Shown piece by piece: positions 1-5,991 of a stretch of DNA of 12,538 nt; position 1 is the first letter of the stretch; each line of letters starts with the position of its first letter. The translations under genes were made by a program, and so were the position numbers. This DNA is from Streptomyces sp. WM6386 (GTDB taxonomy: Bacteria > Actinomycetota > Actinomycetes > Streptomycetales > Streptomycetaceae): assembly GCF_000972385.1 (NCBI RefSeq), contig NZ_JXTE01000119.1, positions 1-12,538 of the forward strand, written 5' to 3'. Below the pieces are notes generated by a model. It had not been told where the DNA came from, did no database searches, and was given only the letters and a program-made list of their open reading frames with translations.

Positions 1-539
1 AACAACGCAAACAGGGCTTCAAAGGAACCGACGCCGACGGCATACCGGGCCCCACCTCCCTGACCGCCCTCGGCCGCCTCACCGGATTCTCCGTCACCGC
101 CAAAGCGGCACGCCCCGCGGCACCGCGCCCCGCCTCGGGACGAGTCGCTTCCCCCGTGCCCGGCCACAAGGTCACCTTCCAGTTCTTCGAGCGCGGCAAC
201 TACGCCTGGAAGCCCGACGGCGTCGGCCGGCACACCGGACAGGATTTCGCCGCCGACCCCGGTGACCCCGTGGTCGCCGTACGCAGCGGCACCATCGCCT
301 GGTCGAACAAGAACGGCGGTGCGTACGGCGACTGGATCGGCCTGGCGGCGGACAACGGCCACATCTACACGTACTGCCATCTCTCCCAGCGCCAGGTACG
401 CACAAACCAGCACGTCAAGGCAGGCCAACAACTGGGCAAGGTCGGCAGCACGGGCAACTCCACCGGCCCGCACCTGCACTTCGAGATGTCCAAGGGCCGC
501 ACCTGGTCCTACGGCAATGTCGCCAAGCCCAGTTGGTGA
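1..539 (+). CDS. M23 family zinc metallopeptidase with peptidoglycan-binding domain (5' end outside window)
   Basis: The reading frame is open from base 3, so the gene starts left of the window. The ATG-like internal start at 156 would cut off a clearly coding N-terminal part. The first ~30 visible residues (QGFKGTDADGIPGPTSLTAL) match the end of a PG_binding_1 repeat. An Ala/Pro/Arg-rich linker follows, then a complete M23 (lysostaphin/LytM-type) domain. Zinc ligands are visible in HTGQDF (HxxxD) and HLHFEM (HxH), with the family signature GSTGNSTGPHLHF. Such enzymes cut peptide cross-links in peptidoglycan outside the membrane; a signal peptide would lie upstream and cannot be seen. Its TGA (537-539) directly abuts the stop of the opposing gene, leaving no room for a separate terminator. 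Family assignment is firm; whether it serves growth, lysis or defence cannot be told. Confidence 0.93.
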   Translation, partial: QRKQGFKGTDADGIPGPTSLTALGRLTGFSVTAKAARPAAPRPASGRVASPVPGHKVTFQFFERGNYAWKPDGVGRHTGQDFAADPGDPVVAVRSGTIAWSNKNGGAYGDWIGLAADNGHIYTYCHLSQRQVRTNQHVKAGQQLGKVGSTGNSTGPHLHFEMSKGRTWSYGNVAKPSW

Positions 540-1568
540 CTACGGGGGCAGGGCCCTGACCGGGATGCGGACGAGCACCTCCTTGACGCCGGCGCCGACG
601 CCCGACAGGGCCGAGAAGAGCCCGCCGCCCACCCACGCAGCGGTCGGGACCAGGAATACGGCCCCGATCGCCAGGACGGCCAGAGCTGTCGCCACGCTCG
701 CGGTGTAGTCCTCCGCACCGGTCGTGATCCTCAGCTGCACCTGGAGATCACCGGACACCTGGGCCTCGCCCTGCGTGACCGGGTGCGACTTGAAGACGGG
801 CACGCTCCCGGTGTAGATCACCGTGCGCTCCACCGGCTCGAACTCCAGGCGCAGGAAGGCGGTTTCGTCCCCGATGGTGCCGCCGATCCGGGGCGTCCCG
901 TCGGGCCCCGCGCCGATGCTGACGGCCGCGAACAGCGACCCGATCGCACCCCTGGACTCCGACCGCAGACGCGAGCAGAGCTGATCCAGAGCGACTCCCC
1001 CGATGACCCGCGCACTGCCGGAGGCCACCGCCGTGTCCAGGGCCCCGAAGTCGGGGGCCACCTCACAGCCCACGCTGTACGCTTCCTGGCTCCAGGAGAC
1101 CTTCAACGGGCCGTTCACCCACAGCTCCATATGAAGGCCGGGGCCGTCCCATTCCGCGACCTGGCCCCTCAGGGTGTAACTCAGCGAGGGCCAGGGGGCG
1201 GTGGCGTTCTGCGGCAGCTCGAAGACCTCGTAGTGCGACACAGCGAGCAGCAGCGGGGTGCCGGCCTCGGCGGGAGCGCTGCCTGGATCGACCAGATACA
1301 TCAGCCGGTTCCAGGTGCCCGCGTTCACATCCACCCTGGTGTCGGCGACGAGGCCCTCCTGGACCGACTGGAAGGACCGGATGGCCTGACACAGCTCGTA
1401 CGAGGCGTGGCCGTCCCCGATCGGCGGGAACGCCTCCAGCGGTGTCCCACCGGCCGGCAGGCCGACCGCGTCGAGGAGTTCGGCGATCTGCTGCTGATCG
1501 GAGGCGTGGTTGGGGCACTGGGTCCCCTCGTTCGTCAGCCCGACCGGTCCGCGCAGTCCCCAGGGCAC
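540..1568 (-). CDS. Putative peptidoglycan-binding-like protein with C-terminal membrane segment
   Basis: This is a 342-residue protein starting at GTG (1568), only 4 bp after the stop of the nuclease gene upstream, so translational coupling is likely. Residues ~23-92 have the spacing of a PG_binding_1-like module: an initial helix (QQQIAELLDAVG), then a YELCQAIRSFQSVQEGL helix and a GTWNRLMYLVDP end. The middle (~105-270) looks beta-rich, has no family I recognise, and includes two short Cys-containing stretches. The last ~50 residues are strongly hydrophobic (ATALAVLAIGAVFLVPTAAW, then a Gly-rich stretch), which suggests one or two membrane helices near the C-terminus and a short basic tail. 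There is no N-terminal signal peptide. One possibility is a tail-anchored envelope protein working with the nuclease; another is a toxin-like or effector protein. Reading frame and overall layout are secure, the PG-binding call is moderate, and the function is unknown. Confidence 0.72.
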   Translation of the reverse strand: MPWGLRGPVGLTNEGTQCPNHASDQQQIAELLDAVGLPAGGTPLEAFPPIGDGHASYELCQAIRSFQSVQEGLVADTRVDVNAGTWNRLMYLVDPGSAPAEAGTPLLLAVSHYEVFELPQNATAPWPSLSYTLRGQVAEWDGPGLHMELWVNGPLKVSWSQEAYSVGCEVAPDFGALDTAVASGSARVIGGVALDQLCSRLRSESRGAIGSLFAAVSIGAGPDGTPRIGGTIGDETAFLRLEFEPVERTVIYTGSVPVFKSHPVTQGEAQVSGDLQVQLRITTGAEDYTASVATALAVLAIGAVFLVPTAAWVGGGLFSALSGVGAGVKEVLVRIPVRALPP

Positions 1569-1572
1569 GGCG

Positions 1573-2433
1573 TCAGGAGTCCTCGAACAGCAGGTCCTCG
1601 GACGGATGCGTCATCCGCAGGGTCTGGCCGTTCGTGACCTCCACGACCCGGTGCAGGCCCACGCAGCGCTCGCCGGTGGAAAGGATGGAGTAGCGGTCCC
1701 TGGCGCCGGCGAGGTAGGCCGGGACACAGGTCAGGGGCATGGAGAGCTGGAGGTAGTCGACCATGCGGCGGAACAGCTTCGGCAGGAGCACCACGTCGTC
1801 GGTCAGGGAGGCCAGGCCGGTGATCTTCGCCCCGGTCGTGGTGACATCGCCCGGCCACAGGCCCCGCGCCGCCTCTCGGGCCTCCTTCGACGCTGTGGCC
1901 ATCTCCACCCGCAGGCTGGTGAACAGACTGCGGTAGAACGTCGGGTACACCAACCCGGCCGTGAGCAGATGGTGGTTGACCGTCGTCCTCAGCACAGTGA
2001 CGTCGACGTCGATCTCCAGGCCGCTCGTCCCTGGCGCGGGTCCGCGCCCTGCCAGCGCGATGCAACGACCGTGGACATCGGAACCGCGGGTGAGCACGAA
2101 CCCGGGAACGGTCTCCGGCGTGGTGGCGGTGACGGTCTCGTCCGGACGGCGCTGAACGTCGGTGAAGCCAAGCCAGTTGAGCAGCTCGTCGCGTGCGGCG
2201 TGAGCAAACTGCAAGGGCTGGTGGACACGGTTGGCGCCGTAGTGCGTCTCCAGCGCGTCGATCGCGTCCAGCCGCAGTTTCGCGCGGCCCGCCGCGCTGT
2301 GCTCGACGGCGCGTCCCAGCCCGCCGCCGACCAGGCTCCACTGCGAGGGGTCGTCGGCCGTGAAAGCGACCGTGTCCCCGTCCGGCTGCGAGCCCTTGAC
2401 GTCGTAGAAGCCCTTGATAAGCAGCATCGGCAT
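1573..2433 (-). CDS. Staphylococcal-nuclease-fold (thermonuclease-like) protein
   Basis: The start is the ATG at 2433, because a strong Shine-Dalgarno (GGAGGAG) lies about 5 nt before it; longer upstream readings lack family similarity. The product has 286 residues. The SNase active-site pattern can be followed: DGDT at 18-21 (metal-binding Asp), RLDAIDALET at 54-63 with R54, D59 and E62 spaced exactly as R35, D40 and E43 of SNase, and DVHGR ending at R123 as the R87 equivalent. The helix VNHHLLTAGLVYPTFY and a downstream Lys/Arg/Glu helix match the C-terminal part of the domain. Known family chemistry is Ca2+-dependent cleavage of DNA and RNA. Odd points are Leu instead of Pro after the second acidic residue, longer loops than SNase, a ~65-residue C-terminal extension, and no signal peptide. 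It is first in a two-gene unit with the PG-binding-like membrane protein. Confidence 0.85.
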   Translation of the reverse strand: MPMLLIKGFYDVKGSQPDGDTVAFTADDPSQWSLVGGGLGRAVEHSAAGRAKLRLDAIDALETHYGANRVHQPLQFAHAARDELLNWLGFTDVQRRPDETVTATTPETVPGFVLTRGSDVHGRCIALAGRGPAPGTSGLEIDVDVTVLRTTVNHHLLTAGLVYPTFYRSLFTSLRVEMATASKEAREAARGLWPGDVTTTGAKITGLASLTDDVVLLPKLFRRMVDYLQLSMPLTCVPAYLAGARDRYSILSTGERCVGLHRVVEVTNGQTLRMTHPSEDLLFEDS

Positions 2434-2741
2434 GACGACTCCTCCGCGGGTTCCACACGAATGGACGCAGATCGCCGGCGCCGAAGCCCCTCCCGTACGG
2501 CTCGTCAGGACCACCCGCACAGCTCGTCGTCCCCCTACTTCGAATGGTGCGCCTCCCACAGTGGTTCCGCACCTCAGGGATACCGGCCTCGCCCATGGCC
2601 ACGACAGGCGCGAAGGAGCCACAGAGCTCGAGGAATGTCCCGTTGGACCCTGTGCAGTGGCCTCGTGGTCTGGTGAGGCCCAGGATGGAACCGGCAAAAG
2701 CCGTGAACTGTCACATGTGCCGCCGGAAGGGGCTTGACCGC
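2434..2741. promoter_or_regulatory. Divergent intergenic region between nuclease and lipoprotein genes
   Basis: This 308-bp stretch separates the start of the minus-strand nuclease gene from the plus-strand lipoprotein gene, and no convincing gene is seen in it. It holds the nuclease Shine-Dalgarno at 2439-2445 and the lipoprotein Shine-Dalgarno (GGAAGGGG, 2725-2732). GGAAC at 2687-2691 followed after 18 nt by GTC (2710-2712) resembles an ECF-sigma-type promoter facing the lipoprotein gene. That match is short and could be chance. Confidence 0.4.
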
Positions 2742-3386
2742 ATGAGTGCCGACGTCTCCCAGGCAGAGGGCCCCTCACAGCGTCGCCGGACCGCGACCTC
2801 GGTCGTCGGGCTCGTGCTGGCGGCCGTAAGTGTGGCGGCGCTCGTCTCGTGCAGTACCGACAGCGACGGTGACGACGCCTCCTCGTTCAGCCCGACTCCT
2901 ACGGCGCCCGACACGGCTTCGTTCTCCGGCACATCGCCGTCCGACCTGGCCTCGATCGGGGCGTCCGTGAAGGCGTCCGCCAAGGAGGCGGCCTCGGCCG
3001 CGGCCTCCTCCGCGTCCGCACGGGCCTCGGCGTTCGAGGCATCGGTGTCCGCCGAGACCGTACGCGCCAATGAGGCGGCGCAGAAGGAGCTCGCGGACGT
3101 CGAAGGCCGGGGCAACGCGACGGCCGACGTCTCGATGACCGGCCTGCCGCGCGCCGAGACGGGCGGTCTGCTCGCCCTCGTCGTGAACATCACCAACCGC
3201 ACGGACGAGACCGCCTCCTACGCCGTTCAGGTCGACTTCCGGGACCCGAGCGGCAAGGTTGTCGAGACACGCTTCGTCGGTGCGCAGGACCTCAAGGCGG
3301 GCGAGCGGGCGCAGCCGCTGGCCATCAGCCGCAAGCCCGCCGAGCCGAAGCTGACCGCCGAGATCGCCAAGGCCCAGCGCTACTGA
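2742..3386 (+). CDS. Ala/Ser-rich lipoprotein with FxLYD-like C-terminal domain
   Basis: The start chosen is the ATG at 2742, because GGAAGGGG lies ~9 nt upstream and the protein then begins with a proper signal sequence; a longer in-frame start at 2544 would bury it. The product has 214 residues. A basic n-region (QRRRTATS), a hydrophobic stretch and a lipobox LVSC with the lipidated Cys at 37 predict export and anchoring to the outer face of the membrane. Next come an acidic Ser/Asp linker and an Ala/Ser/Glu-rich stretch (~65-120) that probably forms a helix or coiled coil. The last ~90 residues (ADVSMTGLPR through LLALVVNITNRTDETASY to ISRKPAEPKL) form a beta-sandwich-like domain common in Streptomyces lipoproteins and often annotated FxLYD. 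No catalytic motif is visible and the role is unknown. Confidence 0.85.
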   Translation: MSADVSQAEGPSQRRRTATSVVGLVLAAVSVAALVSCSTDSDGDDASSFSPTPTAPDTASFSGTSPSDLASIGASVKASAKEAASAAASSASARASAFEASVSAETVRANEAAQKELADVEGRGNATADVSMTGLPRAETGGLLALVVNITNRTDETASYAVQVDFRDPSGKVVETRFVGAQDLKAGERAQPLAISRKPAEPKLTAEIAKAQRY

Positions 3387-3747
3387 GCCCGGCTCGCGGC
3401 GGCCTCGACGACTCGACCTGCGTACATGACGTACACACGGTCGCGGCAGGCGCCGGCCGAACAGTGGCGGCCGAACGAGCGCAGAACTGTGCCTCGTTCA
3501 TCGTTGGTGCTTGGGCCCGGCGGAAAGCGCCGGGAGTGACACCGGTGTGTCGGGTGACCATCTCGACCGCTGACCCGGCCGTCAGAGCCCCCCTCCCGCG
3601 GGTCGGCGCCACATCCACCGAGCAGGCACCGACCCGGGAGCGAAAGGAAACCGTCGGCGACGCCCTCAGAAGCTCGCCACTCACGGCCGACAACACCGGT
3701 CAGGATTCGAGAAGCGATGGCCGTCGAGGTTCCCTAGCGTGAAGGGC
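3387..3747. other. 361-bp gap with a small hairpin and a possible regulator fragment
   Basis: No gene with a ribosome-binding site and family similarity was found here. A perfect 7-bp hairpin CCCGGCG-gaaag-CGCCGGG sits at 3516-3534. It lacks a U-tract on either strand, so it is at best a weak terminator for the lipoprotein gene. On the minus strand near 3500-3570 a short stretch reads like the end of an AraC-type DNA-binding domain but does not belong to an intact gene. A direct repeat of GGCCGAAC occurs near 3450-3480. Confidence 0.4.
3735..3740 (+). promoter_or_regulatory. Candidate -10 element for a leaderless VOC transcript
   Basis: TAGCGT lies 7 nt before the ATG at 3748, the distance expected of a -10 box when transcription starts at the start codon. 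No good Shine-Dalgarno fits that ATG, since GAAGGG is only 1 nt away. A clear -35 hexamer was not found, so the call is tentative. Confidence 0.3.
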
Positions 3748-4359
3748 ATGACCTCAATCGACTGCATCACCCTGGAAGTGACCGACCCGGTGGCCGCCGA
3801 GCAGTTCTACTCGGACGCCTTCGGCCTGGGCAAGGAGGTGCGGCTGCGGGCCGCAGAGGCACCGACCTCCGGCTTCCGCGGGTTCACCCTCTCGCTCGTG
3901 GTGTCCCAGCCGTCGATCGTCGACGCCCTCGTCGGCACCGCACTCGACGCCGGTGCCACCACCCTCAAGCCCGCCAAGAAGTCGTTGTGGGGCTACGGCG
4001 GCGTCGTTCAGGCCCCGGACGGAACCATCTGGCAAATCGCAAGCTCCTCGAAGAAGGACTCCGGCCCGGACAGCCGGCAGATCGACGAGATCGTTCTGCT
4101 CCTGGGCGTCTCGGACATGGCGGCGAGCAAGCGGTTCTATGTCGACCGTGGTCTCACGGTGGCGAAGAGCTTCGGCAGCAAGTACGTCGAGTTCGACTCC
4201 TCGTCGAGCCCCGTCAAGCTGTCCCTTTACGGGCATCGCGGCCTGGCCAAGGTCGCGGGCGTGTCGCCGGAGGGCGCTGGATCACATCGGCTCGCCATCG
4301 GCAGCGATGCGGGGCCCTTCACCGACCCGGACGGCTTCGCTTGGGAGCCTGTGGCATGA
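3748..4359 (+). CDS. Two-domain VOC (glyoxalase-like) family protein
   Basis: The protein has 203 residues from ATG 3748; a GTG at 3739 would add three residues. Relatives I know begin MTSID, which favours 3748. The N-terminal module (ITLEVTDPVAAEQFYSDAFG to VQAPDGTIWQIASS) and the C-terminal module (DEIVLLLGVSDMAASKRFYV to FTDPDGFAWEP) are each a beta-alpha-beta-beta-beta VOC unit. Phe-Tyr helices and PDG turns occur in both. VOC proteins include glyoxalases, dioxygenases and antibiotic-binding resistance proteins. The metal-ligand set is not clear here, so no substrate can be named. It stands alone on the plus strand, convergent with the kdp operon. Confidence 0.85.
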   Translation: MTSIDCITLEVTDPVAAEQFYSDAFGLGKEVRLRAAEAPTSGFRGFTLSLVVSQPSIVDALVGTALDAGATTLKPAKKSLWGYGGVVQAPDGTIWQIASSSKKDSGPDSRQIDEIVLLLGVSDMAASKRFYVDRGLTVAKSFGSKYVEFDSSSSPVKLSLYGHRGLAKVAGVSPEGAGSHRLAIGSDAGPFTDPDGFAWEPVA

Positions 4360-4468
4360 GGTGCCGAACCCTGGATGGGGCTCCTGGAGCCTCGTACGTC
4401 GCTGCACGGCGTCGGCGATGACCGCTGTCACGAGCTTGTTGACGGCCGCCGTGGCCGGCGGGCCGGCA
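4360..4468. other. Deletion-junction sequence between VOC gene and kdpD stump
   Basis: This 109-bp segment has no recognisable gene. On the minus strand, in the unshifted frame of the kdpD start, it reads through an amphipathic stretch (AVNKLVTAVIADAVQRR) that could be a fragment of another gene. It does not match KdpD residues expected after Walker A, nor the KdpD C-terminus as I know it. It probably marks the far side of the deletion that removed most of kdpD. Confidence 0.35.
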
Positions 4469-4539
4469 GGAGAGCATGGCGCAGGTCTTGCCGGCGCCGG
4501 CGCCGCGCCGACGTAGATCCGAAGCCTGCCGCGTCCCAT
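4469..4539 (-). pseudogene. kdpD: kdpD remnant: N-terminal stump of the K+ sensor kinase, truncated and frameshifted
   Basis: One base after the kdpE stop an ATG opens MGRGRLRIYVGAAP, the classic KdpD N-terminus just before its Walker A motif. As written the frame then gives APARPAPC. Dropping to the next frame at ~4498 gives GAGKTCAMLS, exactly what KdpD needs (GxGKT). One base is therefore missing inside a GGCGCC-type repeat (about 4498-4500), where slippage is plausible. After AMLS (~4469) similarity to KdpD ends, and the ~800 residues holding the Usp, membrane and histidine-kinase domains are absent. KdpD is the turgor/K+ sensor that phosphorylates KdpE, so the adjacent regulator has lost its cis-encoded partner. 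The stump is too short to be functional. Confidence 0.82.
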
Positions 4540-4540
4540 G

Positions 4541-5224
4541 TCATCCCTCGAAGCGGTAGCCCATGCCGGGCTCGGTGATCAGATAGCGGGGGTGGGAGGG
4601 ATCCGTCTCCAGCTTGCGGCGGAGCTGGGCCATGTACACGCGCAGGTAGTTCGTCTTGCTGCTCTGCGAGACGCCCCACACCTCCTGGAGAAGGTGCTTC
4701 TGTGTGATCAGCCGCCCCGGATTGGTCACCAGGATCTCCAGCAGATGCCACTCGGTCGGGGTCAGCCGCACGTCCCGCCCGTCGCGGACGACCTTCTTGG
4801 CCAGCAGGTCGACGCTGAAGTCCGCCGTCTCCACCAGCGTCGTCTCGGGGACGAGGGGCGCGTCCTCGGTACGGCGGACGGCGGCCCGCAGGCGGGCCAG
4901 CAGTTCGTTCATGCTGAACGGCTTGGTGATGTAGTCGTCGGCGCCTGCGTCGAGCGCGGCCACCTTCTCGTCGGAGCCCTGCCTGGCGGACAGCACCAGG
5001 ATGGGCATACGGCTCCAGCCGCGCAGGCCCTTGATGATGTCGACGCCGTCCATGTCGGGCAGTCCGAGGTCGAGCAGGACCACGTCGGGCTGACGGGCGG
5101 CGGCGAGCCGGAGGGCGGTGGCGCCGTCGGGGGCGGCGTCCACGCCGTACTTGCGTGCCTGCAAGTTGAGGGCGAGGGCCCGTACGAGCTGCGGGTCGTC
5201 CTCCACCACGAGCACCCGGGTCAT
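4541..5224 (-). CDS. kdpE: KdpE, OmpR-family response regulator of the kdp operon
   Basis: The protein has 227 residues, normal for the family, from ATG 5224 with GGAGAGG ~9 nt upstream. The receiver domain is intact: acidic pocket D9/D10, phosphoacceptor D52 in LLDLGLPDMDG, S79 and K101 in KPFS. The C-terminal winged helix shows LTPTEWHLLEILVTNPGRLI, the WG turn, TNYLRVYMAQLRRKLE and the terminal GMGYRFEG. KdpE activates kdpFABC when phosphorylated by KdpD during K+ limitation. Here it follows kdpC after a 93-bp gap, and the kdpD that should follow it is a stump. It may be driven by a kinase elsewhere, by small-molecule phosphodonors, or be drifting. All key residues are present, so the protein itself looks functional. 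Confidence 0.93.
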   Translation of the reverse strand: MTRVLVVEDDPQLVRALALNLQARKYGVDAAPDGATALRLAAARQPDVVLLDLGLPDMDGVDIIKGLRGWSRMPILVLSARQGSDEKVAALDAGADDYITKPFSMNELLARLRAAVRRTEDAPLVPETTLVETADFSVDLLAKKVVRDGRDVRLTPTEWHLLEILVTNPGRLITQKHLLQEVWGVSQSSKTNYLRVYMAQLRRKLETDPSHPRYLITEPGMGYRFEG

Positions 5225-5317
5225 GGGTGTTGGCCTCTCCTGTCTTCATGGTGGTGGGAGTCGGCGGTCCGGGGTGCTTCTCCGGCCACCGAGTCCCGTC
5301 CGGGTCGCGCAAGGCCG

Positions 5318-5986
5318 TCAGTTGTTCGCTACGAGGTCCTTGAGCGCGATGTTGAGTCCGAGGACGTTCACTCGGGGCTCGCCGATGAAGCCGAGCGTGC
5401 GTCCTTCGGTGTGGTCGTCTACCAGCTTCTGCACCTGGGCGACGGTCAGGCTGTTCTTCTCGGCGATCCGGTGGATCTGGAGGTCGGCGTAGGCCGGGGA
5501 GATGTCCGGGTCCAGGCCGGAGCCGGAGGACGTCACCGCATCGGTGGGCACCTCGGACGCCTTGACCTGGTAGTCGGAGGTCGAGTTGTCCTTGATGACG
5601 GCGGCCTTGGCGGCCTTGACCCACGCGATCAGTTCGGGGTTGTCACCGGAGCGGTTGGTGGCACCGGACAGGATCAGCGAGTACTGCGTGTTGACGCTGT
5701 TCGTGCCGAGGCCGTTCTGCGGGCGGCCCTGGAACCACTTCAGGTCGGGCGACGCGCTCTCCTCGCCCTTCTTCAGCGGCAGGTTGTACGACTGCCCGAT
5801 CAGGGCGGAGCCGACGACCTTGCCGCCCGCCTTGACCTCGGAGCCGTTCGCCTTGTTGTGGAACAGGGCCTGGGCGATGCCGGTGACCACCAGCGGGTAG
5901 ATGACACCCGTGACCAGGGTCAGCACCAGGAGGGCCCGCAGGCCGGCTCCGAGCAACCGGGCAGTGTTCGTAACGGAGTTGTTCAT
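5318..5986 (-). CDS. kdpC: KdpC, potassium-transporting ATPase subunit C
   Basis: The protein has 222 residues. One N-terminal membrane helix (about residues 12-38, GLRALLVLTLVTGVIYPLVV) is followed by an extracytoplasmic domain. Family marks are PLVVTGIAQALF, the SLI-like GSALIGQSY stretch, FQGRP and the invariant SGSGLDPDISPAYA, followed by QIHRIAEKN. KdpC holds the KdpFABC complex together and raises ATP affinity of KdpB. ATG 5986 lies 5 bp after the kdpB stop, so it is translated from the same message. Nothing is missing. Confidence 0.96.
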   Translation of the reverse strand: MNNSVTNTARLLGAGLRALLVLTLVTGVIYPLVVTGIAQALFHNKANGSEVKAGGKVVGSALIGQSYNLPLKKGEESASPDLKWFQGRPQNGLGTNSVNTQYSLILSGATNRSGDNPELIAWVKAAKAAVIKDNSTSDYQVKASEVPTDAVTSSGSGLDPDISPAYADLQIHRIAEKNSLTVAQVQKLVDDHTEGRTLGFIGEPRVNVLGLNIALKDLVANN

Positions 5987-5991
5987 GGCGG

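Noticed and set aside
1510..2676. A 388-codon plus-strand open frame
   Set aside because: It is antisense to the SNase-like gene, whose catalytic motifs and ribosome-binding site settle the coding strand.
3754..4236. Minus-strand frame under the VOC gene
   Set aside because: It is a shadow of a clear two-domain VOC protein on the plus strand.
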